NCBI GenBank assembly: GCA_039545355.1
Contig: BCJJ01000019.1
Span: forward strand, 680,076-744,075
Direction of reading: 5' to 3'
Length of the DNA stretch: 64,000 nucleotides
From: Trichosporon coremiiforme
Taxonomy: Eukaryota > Basidiomycota > Tremellomycetes > Trichosporonales > Trichosporonaceae
Of this stretch, positions 54,869-64,000 are shown in pieces. The notes beneath the pieces were generated by a model. That model did no database searches and was not told the DNA's origin. It saw only the letters and a program-made list of their open reading frames with translations. A program made the translations under genes and the position numbers. Every line of letters starts with the position of its first letter. Positions within the stretch are counted from its first letter, which is position 1.

Positions 54869-56774
54869 ATGAGTTCAGAATCACAGGCCAGTAGCTCGAC
54901 GTTTCCCTACTCGGTGGGAAAGCGCTACATCCATGCGAAGAACAAGGCTCTCTTGACGCTCCGCTACATCGGCACTCTTCCCCCCGTTTCGGACGACTCA
55001 CAACTGTGGCTCGGTATTGAGTACGACGACGCGAGCCATGGCAAGCACAGTGGAACATTTAAGGATGCACCCGTGTTCCAGACAAGGCAACCGGGTGCTG
55101 GCGCTTTCGTCAAGTACACGCCGGGCTCGCGGCCGTTTCTTCCTGGCGAGACGCTCATCTCGGCGATCGAGGACCGTTATGGCTCCCTGATCGACCGATC
55201 GAACGCGGAGGAAGGCCCGAAGAAGGAAGAGGAGGAAGCCGTGATTCTCGGTAGCTCGAATGCTGCCATTGTCGTTGAGGCGCCAAACATGGACAGCGTC
55301 CGGAGGAGGATCAAGAATCTCGAGAGACTCCGTGAGGTCGGTCTTGAGGGCCAGTCAATTTGCGCATTAGGGGGTGATGACGAGAGGCGGTCAGTGCTCA
55401 AGGAGAGGCTGAAGAGTAAGCCGGCGCGCCGCTGTCTTAGCTCATTCTCAGGCGTCACAACGCTCGACCTGTCCCGGAATTTGATCGCCGACTGGACCGA
55501 GGTGGCTGAGATCGTCTCGCACTTCGAGGGATTGAAGACACTCGTTTTGAAGTAAGCTAGAGCTATGGGCTTTAGCTGACCTAGCAGTCACTCGCGGATA
55601 GCACCGTTGTCTGAGACGTCTAGTGAGGCTACGGACATCCGACACGCGTTCAGCGGTATCACAGAATTGCATTTGGGCAGCTGTGCGCTCAATTGGAATG
55701 AGGTAAGCTTTGTTGAAGCATGCAATCTGACAACAGGCTGTGCGGATAGGCGAACTGTTTCCAATTCTGGAGGCGCTGTTCCTCAACAACAACCCCATCA
55801 GTGACCTGCGCGATGACAAGGCGGGGACTTCATTCGCCCGTCTGACGAGTCTGAATTTGGACACCTGTCCGATTGAGTCGTGGGAGGAGATCGTCCATCT
55901 CGGCGGTCTGCCTAGGTACGAAGTTGTGAAATGGCCGGGATAACTGATTGCAGGCTGGAGTCACTCAGCGTCTCGAGTACACCGATCACGTCCATTCCGA
56001 CTCCCCGAACGCCATTTCCGTACCTCACGCGGCTCACGATGTCGGACACTCGGATCACGCACTGGACGAGCATCGACAACCTCGCTGGTTGGGGGAGGGT
56101 GGAGGTGCTCCGCCTGTCCTGCGCCGAGGTGAAGGAGCTAACGCCGGAAGCCGTGCTGAAGCATGACCCCGCGAAGCTTTCCGGCGACCCGCGGGTGGAC
56201 CGACCGTTCCTGGTCGCGAAGCTGGAGCATCTGACCATGCTGAACGGTGTGCCCGTCTCGAACGCGGAACGCTGGGACGCAGAGCTGTACTACATTCACT
56301 TCATCAATGCCTTGCTGTCGGCCAATCCTGACCATTGGGGACGGTACGACGAGCTCGTTGCAAAGCATGGCAAGGGTCCGAAGGCGGCTCCGAAGGGTCC
56401 CCAGACGCTGAAATCGAAGCTGCTCAGTGAGTCATCTGCCAACAGGTCGGGCTTCGCGCTGGCCGATCCGGTATCGACCCAGAGTCTGCCCAGTCTAGAA
56501 AAGAGCTCAGCTGACCGCAGATCTGACTGTGATTCCGCCGTCGGGACACTCGTTCGCATTGCGTGCGCTGCCGAGCATGAGCATCGCGATGCTCCGGAAG
56601 AAGATCGCTGTGAAACTGAAGCAGAGCGCCGACGCAATCCAACTCTGGACGGCGTTTGCGCACAAGGACCTCGAGGGGTTCTGGGAGCGCGGGGAGCAGA
56701 TGGACTCATCCCGCGAGGTTGGGTGGTATCTGAGCGAGCACGATGCTACGGTGCTAGTCAGCATGGAGGAATGA
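54869..56774 (+). CDS. PAC2: tubulin-specific chaperone E (tubulin cofactor E)
   Basis: Cofactor E binds alpha-tubulin and helps assemble or dissociate the alpha/beta heterodimer. Five exons: 54869-55551, 55588-55702, 55737-55915, 55954-56426, 56521-56774, giving 567 residues, normal for the family. Domains in order: CAP-Gly at ~10-80 (TLRYIGTLPPVSDDSQLWLG; GKHSGTFKD, equivalent to GKHDG); leucine-rich repeats at ~190-410 (GVTTLDLSRNLIADW, GITELHLGSCALNWNE, LEALFLNNNPISDLRD, RLTSLNLDTCPIESWEE, YLTRLTMSDTRITHWTSI); the LRR cap LVAKLEHLTMLNGVPV; and a C-terminal ubiquitin-like domain from ~484 (NLTVIPPSG, SIAMLRKKIAVKLKQ, MDSSREVGWYLSEHDATVLV). The start at 54869 is preferred over upstream non-ATG readings since it precedes SSESQASSST and the CAP-Gly. 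The PAC2 name follows the yeast orthologue. Confidence 0.95.
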
Positions 56775-58422
56775 GATCATCATTCATCGGATGTCGGCCC
56801 GCACCGTACAACTTGTGACTGCCCACATCACATCTGATTAGATAGACAACATAGACAAGATAGACACATGCATATGACGCTACGGTGAATTGTCTGGCAT
56901 GCAGTGTGGGCGGCCCCATCCCGTGAATTCGGTTCCTCGGCACGTCGTTATCGAACTCGATCACGCGCGTGCCTCAGTGATTAGCTCAGTATGACGTAGG
57001 GGGCCGTGTGTGGGGCATCCTTCGAATCTCATGTTGGGTGACCGCGATCCGCATCCGCACCCTCCCCTCCGCGATCGTACGGTGGTGCACTGCGGCCGAC
57101 GCGAGTGTCTTTGTGTTGGGGTGTGGCAGAACATGCCGATGCGTGCCATACCCCAAAACCTAACCACCTGTCACGCCACAATCCGTTCGAGGTCTTCCGA
57201 GGTCTCGCACGTCTCGCATTGTTGTCTCATCCTCCATTGTTGTGCGGATATACCCCTGTCTTTCTCTGCAACCCAGATATTGCGAAACGCATGTCTCGGC
57301 CTGTCAGTTGTGGTACCACCGGCAAAGTTTGGGACACTGGGTCCAGGCGCGGCGCAGGCTGTGCAGCAGATCGGGAACCGAGAGAAGATACGAACCAACG
57401 TTGCGAACTCGCGAACTGGAACTCCACTGCAGAACAAAGCATTGCGCGATAAACATAGAGACCTCTGTGCCTTTGCGCCGTTGCAATCGAAGGCTCAATA
57501 AACTGCAGCTTCCACAGGTGGCGTCGTCCAGCCCCAAGCACATGGGTGCATGGGTGCATGGGTGCATAGATGTGTGACAGCGTTGCAATATGCACGATGC
57601 TCGATCCCCAAACTTTTCGCGCACCGTTACTTCGGACACCTGGCACGCTTTACGCACGACTCCTGAATCGCTCAACATGCTCTGCACACGCTTACGCCTG
57701 CTTTCGCTCCCTCCTGCGCTAGCTCCAATGTCGACAGATCCATTGATCCATGGATCCATCGGACGAGGGCGGCTGATCCCTTCCCAGAACTAGGTTTATA
57801 TACCGACACCACCCGTTTAGAGTACGGCCAGCCGGCTCTGGCCGCATCACGTACGTGGACACTGGTCACCACATACTGCGCATCGGGTTACAGGACTTGG
57901 GGCGCCGTGCACCGGCGGAGGGTCTGAGGACCTTGGGGTAGCTGGGGTTGGGGCCGCCATCGGATATGCGCGCATCAACCACAATGCTTCGGAGTAGTGA
58001 TTCTGCTCATTCTCGTCCAGGTTCGTGATGCACGAGATGCAGCATCTGCGCTAGTGCTCCCCAAACAATTCAGCGTTCCTCGCCCTTTGCCTTTGCCCGG
58101 CGTCGTACGTGCCGTGCCATGTACGTTCATGTTGTACGGCTCTGCATTCCGCTCCTGCTTCTCTGCGTTCGTCATCAAGATGCACGATGCCAGCGCACAT
58201 GCATCACATGCTTCAGGCTTCGGCAGACTCACGCATATATACCCCACACCCACGGGGCTCTACCCAGATCGCCCAACTACATGAGCAATTCATTCCCCGC
58301 AACACGCGCACCAGCCATTCAGCTAACGTCACCGTCGCCGTTGCCCTCGACGACCCAGTGGCAAACACACCTCTTCGCATATCTCACTCCATAAACATCA
58401 TCATCACCGCAACATAAGAGTC
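56775..58422. other. 1.65-kb intergenic region
   Basis: No gene found. A short tandem repeat (cat)gggtgcat x4 lies at about 57541-57568. TATA-like elements occur at 57793 (tttatata) and 58234-58241 (catatata); the latter is about 185 bp upstream of the next start codon and may be its TATA box. Open frames here have no family match. Confidence 0.45.
58234..58241 (+). promoter_or_regulatory. possible TATA box for the gene at 58423
   Basis: CATATATA is the closest strong A/T-rich element upstream of the start at 58423, about 182 bp away. TATA-like elements are otherwise rare in the promoters of this window. Functional assignment is inference. Confidence 0.35.
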
Positions 58423-59461
58423 ATGACCGTGAGCCCGCCATCCAGCTGAGGAACAGGAGAGCAAAGCTGATGTGCCGCAGTACGACTACCAGAGCCCGGA
58501 GAAAGGCACGCCGCCGCTCCTCTTCCCGCCCTTTGGGTCGCGCTCAACCTCAGCTTCGGCGTCGCGAAGCCGCCCGTCAACTCGCCCGTCAACTCGCCCG
58601 CCAACTCGCCCATCAACCCGCGCATCAAGCTTCAGCGAATACTCCCTCCGCTCGGGGCGGTACTCGACCATGTCGCTCGCATCGAGCGTGCCGAGCAGCG
58701 AGTCGTGGTCACCCTCCGAAGCCGAATGTGGATGCTGCCCCTCGTCCTCTTCTCACACCAATTCCTCTCAGCTCGTGTCTGCAGCCTCCTCCTCGCGCAC
58801 ATGGAGTGGCAAGGCGCGCGAGGGCCAGTTCACCTCTCCTGAAGGCAATGCAGTCATGGGCAAGCGCGATGGCTCCCTCATCCGTGTGTATGCGGCTCGT
58901 GCTTGCAGCTGGGTGAACGGGGACTTTGAGGAGGTCGGCGAGTGGTTCACTTCCTTCATGATCTCGCTAGGCCTGCCCGTCTACCCCTCTGATCGGCGAT
59001 TCCATCTCACTCCAACCGGGCCCAAGCTGGCATGGATGCGCGGCTCGCTCGATATCTTCCGCCCGACCGATGATGCGCGCTGCAGCCACTGTCGCCAGCA
59101 GAAGGTCCGCAACTGGCGCGGCACGTCGGTCACGTTCCCCTGCGTCGTGGAGGCAGAGTGTATCAACGGGCCAGCCCCCGTCTCCTCCTGCATGGGGTGC
59201 AGGGCCGCCGGCCTCCAGTGCGACCTGTACCAGGGCTCTGCACCCGCAGCTGCGCCCGAGAAACAGCGACTCGAGCTGTGGAACCTCCCCGAGCTGCTGG
59301 CGGTTGCGAAAGACGCCATGGCGGCTCTCGATGCGCTCAGCCGCAACGACAAACAAGGTGCCTGCCAGCAGGCAGCGATGCAGGACGTCGCGCGCGACAT
59401 CGGCTGGATCACCGAGCAGCTCGAGCGTGCCAAGCGCCTCGACGCAGATAGCAAACTCTAA
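58423..59461 (+). CDS. Cys-cluster protein, unknown (possible DNA-binding)
   Basis: Best model: a 6-nt first exon (ATG ACC, 58423-58428), a 52-nt intron (58429-58480, GTGAGC...GCTGATGTGCCGCAG) and exon 58481-59461, giving 328 residues. Without the intron the frame has no upstream ATG, only a GTG at 58472. The N-terminus has tandem RPSTRPSTRPPTRPSTR repeats, then Ser-rich low complexity. Residues ~115-200 look folded (GNAVMGKRDGSLIRVYAARA, FEEVGEWFTSFMISLGLPVY). A Cys cluster follows: CSHCRQQK, 25-30 residues, then CMGCRAAGLQCDLY, reminiscent of split fungal Zn-cluster motifs but not a canonical Zn2Cys6. The C-terminus is helical (LLAVAKDAMAALDALSRNDK). Family not recognised. A zinc-binding role is plausible. 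Confidence 0.65.
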
Positions 59462-60471
59462 TCTGACACGCGGACCGCCGGGGAAACCCATGCAGCAGGC
59501 CATATCGATCGCAGATAAGCCATTGTAAAAGTAATTGTAGACGGTTGTAATTCGATCACCCAGCATGTACAGTAGATTAATGGTTAACGTGTCTAAGGCT
59601 TGGGCTGGCAAAGGCTGTCTGGGACAGACTTGAGCACGCTTGAGCAGGTACGGGCGTGCGATCGCAGCCTTCGACGCGCGGCGTCAGCCCGGCACTACCT
59701 CGAGCACGTCCAGCGGAACAGCCGACACGGACGCGACCCGTCGCCGCCGAGCGCCACGGGTGTTCCTGGCCTGCCGGGGCTGAAGGTGGTTGCGGCATTC
59801 AGCGCGGGTTCGGAGCGGCACTGGAATGGGGTGGCACTGGTGGCAATTGTGCCTGTCTCTGGGCCAAGCACTGGATTCCGGGCTGACTTATTGTTCTTTC
59901 CTCCAGCGTTGCGTGCTCTCGAAATGAGGTACCCCGGTGCTCTCAACTGACGGCACAATGGGGAAAATAAATACCAGCGGTCAGCCTGTGCTCATTCTGC
60001 GACACGCGCGCCGAGAGAGCGTCACGGCTGCATCGGACGTACCCCGGATGCAGACTGCGGTCCGCCAGCCGTGAGCTAACCATCTGTGCGACGCAACAAT
60101 AAACAGCGCGACGGCTACTTTGGGTCGAGGCAGCAGACTACTTCTGCGACGCGAAGCGCCAGCTGCGCGCCCCCGTCCGCCTTCTTCTCCTTACTTTCTT
60201 TCCCTTTCGTTCTTTCTCCCCTTCTTCCCTTGTCGCCCTTCGACTTCGCCCCCAACTTCCCCTTCTCACCATCAAACACCGTGGGCGCCCAACCCCCAAC
60301 CTACTCCGCACCGAGCTGAGCAAGATCCACATTCCGTGCGACCGATCCCAACAAGTCGCCGAGACCTCGGCCTCCACTTGTGCATACACGGGTCCCCATA
60401 GCTGGCCCGCAGTAGCATTGAGCATCTGCAGAGAAGAGAGGAAGCAAAGGAGGGAATAGAGAAGCGGGCAC
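59462..60471. other. intergenic region upstream of Zn2Cys6 gene
   Basis: I find no gene. A C/T-rich segment (60170-60260) with tttctttccctttcg is a likely promoter-leader for the transcription-factor gene that starts at 60472. Confidence 0.45.
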
Positions 60472-62730
60472 ATGTCGACGCCTGCAAAGACCGAGCCACC
60501 GACCCCAGCCTCGCGGCAGAAGGGCGCGCGGCAGTCGTCATCTTGTGCCGAGTGCCGACGGTGAGCACCCGTCGTACTCCAAAACTAACTCTTCCAGGCT
60601 CAAGCTTAAGTGCTCGCGGCCGTTTCCCTGTGCTTCGTGCTTGCGCAGAGGGTGTGCGCCGATTTGTCCCGAGGGTACCATGAGCGCGAAAAAGAAGCGG
60701 TAGGCCCTCTTATTAGGAAACCACTGACACCCAGGTTGATAGTTTCTGGGACAGAGGAACTACATGAGCGTATCCACGAGCTGGAGATGGCGCTCGCCGC
60801 CGAGTTCCGCAAGTCTTCTGCAGGAGAATTGCACCCCCTCCTCCGTGCCGAGAGATCGCCCGAGGCCGACAGTGGGGTATGGGTTCGGCCAGCCGTGCTC
60901 GTGGCAGGTTGCCTCGTCAGTAGTGGCCTGTCCTTGACTCCGGAGGCAGTACTCCCCTCACTGCTCCCAGTGGATGTAACGGCGATGCGCGCCCGTGTCC
61001 CGCCTTGGCCAGCCTGTCAAGACGCACTGCGCACAGTGCGGGAGCTTGGTAACTCCCTATTAACACCGGAGAGAGAGCAAGAGCTTCTCGCACTCTGTGC
61101 GGACGGGAGCGAAGCGTCAAGAGGCAACTTGGCTCTGCTCTTCGCACATCTGGCGTTGGGAACGCAGTGCAACACATTGCTTGTCGAGCCGGTTGCAGCG
61201 GGGAGTTTCGCCGTTGCAGCGCGCACGCTCGTGGACGCAAGCACGGCCGGCGTGCAGGCTGGAGCCGTACTGGCCGAATATGCAGCGAACGACGGGCGAT
61301 CAGGCGACGCATGGGCTATTGCAGGCGAGGCACTACTTAGGGCACACGGCGTAAGTGTAAGTGGCAGACGATCAGCTAACGACAGATCGGGCTGCATCGC
61401 GATGGATCCAAGATCGGACTCCCAGAACCCGAAGTCGAGCTAAGGCGAACGACATACTGGGAACTCGTGGGGTGGTCTCGCGTCCTTGGCCTACTTTTAG
61501 GCCGGCCAAATCAGGCAAAGAACGATGCAGGCGACGCGAAACCGCCACAAGGGGAGCGATACCGACTCTTTTCTCTCCTGGAATCAGTCCTGGACCTCGT
61601 GAGTCGCCACAACGCGCTGATGCTGATATCAGGCGACGTCAGCGACCCCAGTGTCACTCGACGCCCTCCGCCGCGCGGACGACGCGCTCTCCGCCCTGCG
61701 GTCAGATCTTCCTCCCATTGCGATCGCGCGAAGCGTCCCACCAGCCAACACAGTGGGAGCGCTAACACTGCGCCTCCTCGTCTCCTTTGCGCGGCTCATG
61801 CTGTGTTCTCCCGCCGATGCGCTTTTCAGCACAGCGTACGAGGCGGCCAACGAGTGCCTCGAGACGCTGAGGCGGTGGGTCGTGTTCCACCCCCGTCTGC
61901 TCGAGCGCACGGGGTGGGTGTGGTCCGTCGCTGACGCCGCTGCAACCTTCCTCGGCACGGCCGTGACCTCCTCCCCTGACGGAGCTTATGCCACGCCCGC
62001 CTTCGCGGCTCTCACAGGGTATGTCGAAGTCGTGTTCGCGGCTGGCCGGGCGCTGGGTGCCCTAGCGGCTGTGGTGGAGACCGCGAGGGCTGCGGTTGAT
62101 GATCGCTCGATGCAGACTGTGAGCCCGGTGCAGCAGTTGACGGCGCTCTCGAGGCCGGCCACGGCTGGCCAGAGCGACCGATACTTCGCTTCTGCCGTGC
62201 AGGCGTACCAGCAGCACCAGTCTCCGGACACCGACTTCAGCGGGTATCCAATACCCCAAGTCCAGAGCCAGGGACAGGTTGCGGCAATAGCTGGTGGGCA
62301 GGAGTTCCAGCGCGCGTTCAGCATGCCCCTGCCCCGCGTGCCGACCATACCGCAAATGCCGAGGATAGACACGCAGTTCGCCCATCCCTCGCACCAGACG
62401 GCGCCTCCACAGCCCCAGCCCGCCCAGGCGAGGGATGACTCTCAGCCGTGGTCGAGCTACAAGCTCCTCCCGCCTGGCCAGGGGTTGGATATCGTCTTCC
62501 CACCCCGCCGCGGAAGTGCTGGGGTAGAGAGGGAGCGCACAGCGGGAGGAGCCGTGATGGGGAGAGCTATGAGTCTGCCGGCCCTGCCCGCGGAAATGAC
62601 ACTCACAGTGCCGCAGGTCGGACAGCAGAGCCCGCAGCAGATCCTGGGCATGAGTCCGCTGATGCCGAGCCCGAGCCCGATGAGTGAGCAGGAAGCGCCC
62701 TTCTTCTCGCGGCCGGGGACAGCGAGCTAG
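60472..62730 (+). CDS. Zn(II)2Cys6 fungal transcription factor
   Basis: Five exons: 60472-60560, 60598-60699, 60735-61350, 61386-61598, 61633-62730; 705 residues. The zinc cluster, CAECRRLKLKCSRPFPCASC then LRRGCAPICPEG, is rebuilt by removing a 37-nt intron within it, which leaves CxxCx6Cx5CxxCx4-6C-like spacing. A helical linker follows (ELHERIHELEMALAAEFRKS), the typical coiled dimer region. The middle domain (fungal_trans) is marked by GLHRDGSKIGLPEPEVELRR and TYWELVGWSRVLGLLLGRP, typical of the family. The last exon is Pro/Gln/Ser-rich, ending EQEAPFFSRPGTAS, probably an activation region. The last intron (61599-61632, 34 nt) is near the minimum size in this window. Targets unknown; the CRRGC(A)xxCP type is the class often regulating metabolic genes. 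Confidence 0.9.
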
Positions 62731-62882
62731 CCCCAGTAGTCGTAAGGAAGTCCAGAGCGTAGAGTCAGTGCACGGGAGTACTCATACAATGCCATCGCTT
62801 GTATATGGAAACAGATGGGTTTACGTAGTTAGATATGCGACTCGGATATAATCGCGGTGCTCTCAGGTTCAGCGCTCAGCGC

Positions 62883-64000
62883 TTAATAGGCGTTGCCGGG
62901 GAGGATGTTATCGCGGTGGACGTGGCGGCGGTCGCTCGCGATGCTGGCGCCGTTGGGCGAGACGGGAGAGCCTGCTCCGCCTGGGCTCTCGGGCGCGCGG
63001 AAGCCGGCAACGTCCTGCGGCGTGCATGTTCCGCGCCAGCTGGCATGCTGCTGCCACCCGACTTGCGGGTCGATGCGCTCCCCGGCAGGTTGGTACGCCA
63101 TCGGTGGCTCCTGGGGATGCCCAGGAGGGGGGACCGGCTGGCTCGTGTAGGTCTGCGTGTTGTACCTTGATGGCGCACCAGTCGGAGGCGGGTAGCTGGG
63201 CTGCATGCTGTCCAGAGGGGGATACTCGCGCTGCTGGGGGTGGTACTGCTGGCGTTGGTCGACGAACTCCCAGTCCGCCGGGCCCTGCATGTACTGCTGC
63301 GGAACGCGGTCGTCGTAGAAGTCGTGCATCGGCTTGCCATAAGCCGTTGTGGTGGGGTATCCCGGCTCGGCGTCCATCGGCGTCACCGTCTCCCACTGGT
63401 CGATTGGCTCCGTGTTGTACCCGTTCAGTCCTGTCTGGTCGTGCGTCACGGCCGTGGGGGCCGGGGCAACCCATCCTTGCTTCTCGCGCCACTGTGTCAG
63501 GCGCCGCTGGTACCGCTTGCTGTACTTGGACGACGGCCACATGTCACCAGCCAGCGTGAGGAAGTAGAAGAACAAGATGAATGCAATCGACCACTCGAGT
63601 CCCGCAGCGGCGGAGGACACGAGATCACATTGGTGCGCTGTGCGGTTGCCGCGCGGCGCGTTGTTCCCGTGGCACACGCCGTAGCACACCGCGAATGCGA
63701 TCGCGCCTGCCACGGCGGTCACGACGATAAAGCACTTCCAGATCGAGTTGTGCAGCAGCGACTTGCGGTAGGGGTGGTCCTTGTGCAGACTCCACACCTG
63801 CCCCGTCTGCAGGATGGCGGACAGCGCGACACACACGATGAACACGCACGCCATCGACCAGTGCACGGTGCTATGCGCGAAACAATCGAACTGATGTCAG
63901 CTGGATTGGCCGCAAGCCAGCGGAGGACCAGCGACACTGCCGCCGACCAAATACTCACCACACCAAGCAGAATGAGCGCCGCGCTTCCGAACGTCGCGAA
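62883..64000 (-). CDS. Frag1/DRAM/Sfk1-family membrane protein (partial)
   Basis: Cut by the right edge, so the N-terminus is missing. Seen: exon from 64000 to 63959, intron 63958-63891, then exon 63890-62883. The beginning reads FATFGSAALILLGV, spliced to FDCFAHSTVHWSMACVFIVC. Hydrophobic segments: ATFGSAALILLGV, WSMACVFIVCVALSAILQTG, CFIVVTAVAGAIAFAVCYGV, and LEWSIAFILFFYFLTLAGDM. The LEWxIAF(I/L)xxFYxLTxAxD pattern is a hallmark of the Frag1/DRAM/Sfk1 family; yeast Sfk1 works with the PI4-kinase Stt4 at the plasma membrane, and mammalian relatives act in GPI-anchor remodelling or PI4K recruitment. The C-terminal ~210 residues are Pro/Gln/Tyr-rich with PPPTGAPSRY and QPVPPPGHP, a cytosolic disordered tail. 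The family call is firm for the domain; the precise orthologue is not assigned. Confidence 0.85.

Noticed and set aside
1..64000. CRISPR array or prokaryotic operon
   Set aside because: Spliced introns, tRNA introns and eukaryotic genes rule out a bacterial region; the only regular arrays are direct tandem repeats without spacers.

Overview
The window looks like nuclear DNA of a basidiomycete yeast, most likely Tremellomycetes and possibly Trichosporonales. Seen directly: GC-rich coding sequence, many very short introns (about 33-60 nt) with a CTNAC/CTNAT-like branch site close to the AG, eukaryotic organelle and trafficking genes, and two tRNA genes with introns. The taxon is an inference from style and gene content. 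Gene models below were spliced by hand from the sequence.

Layout. 0-6 kb: a DOT5-like peroxiredoxin (-), a decayed agmatine deiminase (-) and about 2.8 kb without a clear gene. 6-15 kb: clathrin light chain (-) head-to-head with a protein joining an EH-like/DPF/NPF N-terminus to thiamine pyrophosphokinase (+), an intron-bearing tRNA-Ala, and a WD40 inositol-polyphosphate 5-phosphatase (-). 15-21 kb: a GTGCCAGCC minisatellite, a CUE/CCCH/DUF1771/Smr protein (+), a five-part TOM7 locus (four exons, + strand) missed by simple ORF finding, and a small acidic protein (-). 21-32 kb: an LRR plus alpha/beta-hydrolase protein (-), tRNA-Arg (-) and the very large NADH-type glutamate synthase GLT1 (-). 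32-37 kb: a 5.1 kb stretch with no recognisable gene. 37-50 kb: a Ser/Pro-rich alpha/beta hydrolase (+), a PalI/Rim9 membrane protein (-), a single-pass membrane protein (+) and a 1135-residue disordered protein (+). 50-64 kb: myotubularin (-), a four-exon COX8 (-), tubulin cofactor E (+), a Cys-cluster protein (+), a Zn2Cys6 transcription factor (+) and a Frag1/DRAM/Sfk1-type membrane protein (-) cut by the window edge.

There is no operon-like system. Several genes share a membrane-traffic/phosphoinositide theme (clathrin light chain, EH-like protein, 5-phosphatase, myotubularin, Frag1/Sfk1-like), others are mitochondrial (TOM7, COX8) or metabolic (GLT1, TPK). The most unusual items are the EH-like/TPK fusion sharing a 352-bp divergent promoter with clathrin light chain, the LRR-hydrolase fusion, the GLT1 start that places the initiator Met directly before the catalytic Cys, and the tiny multi-exon genes TOM7 and COX8.
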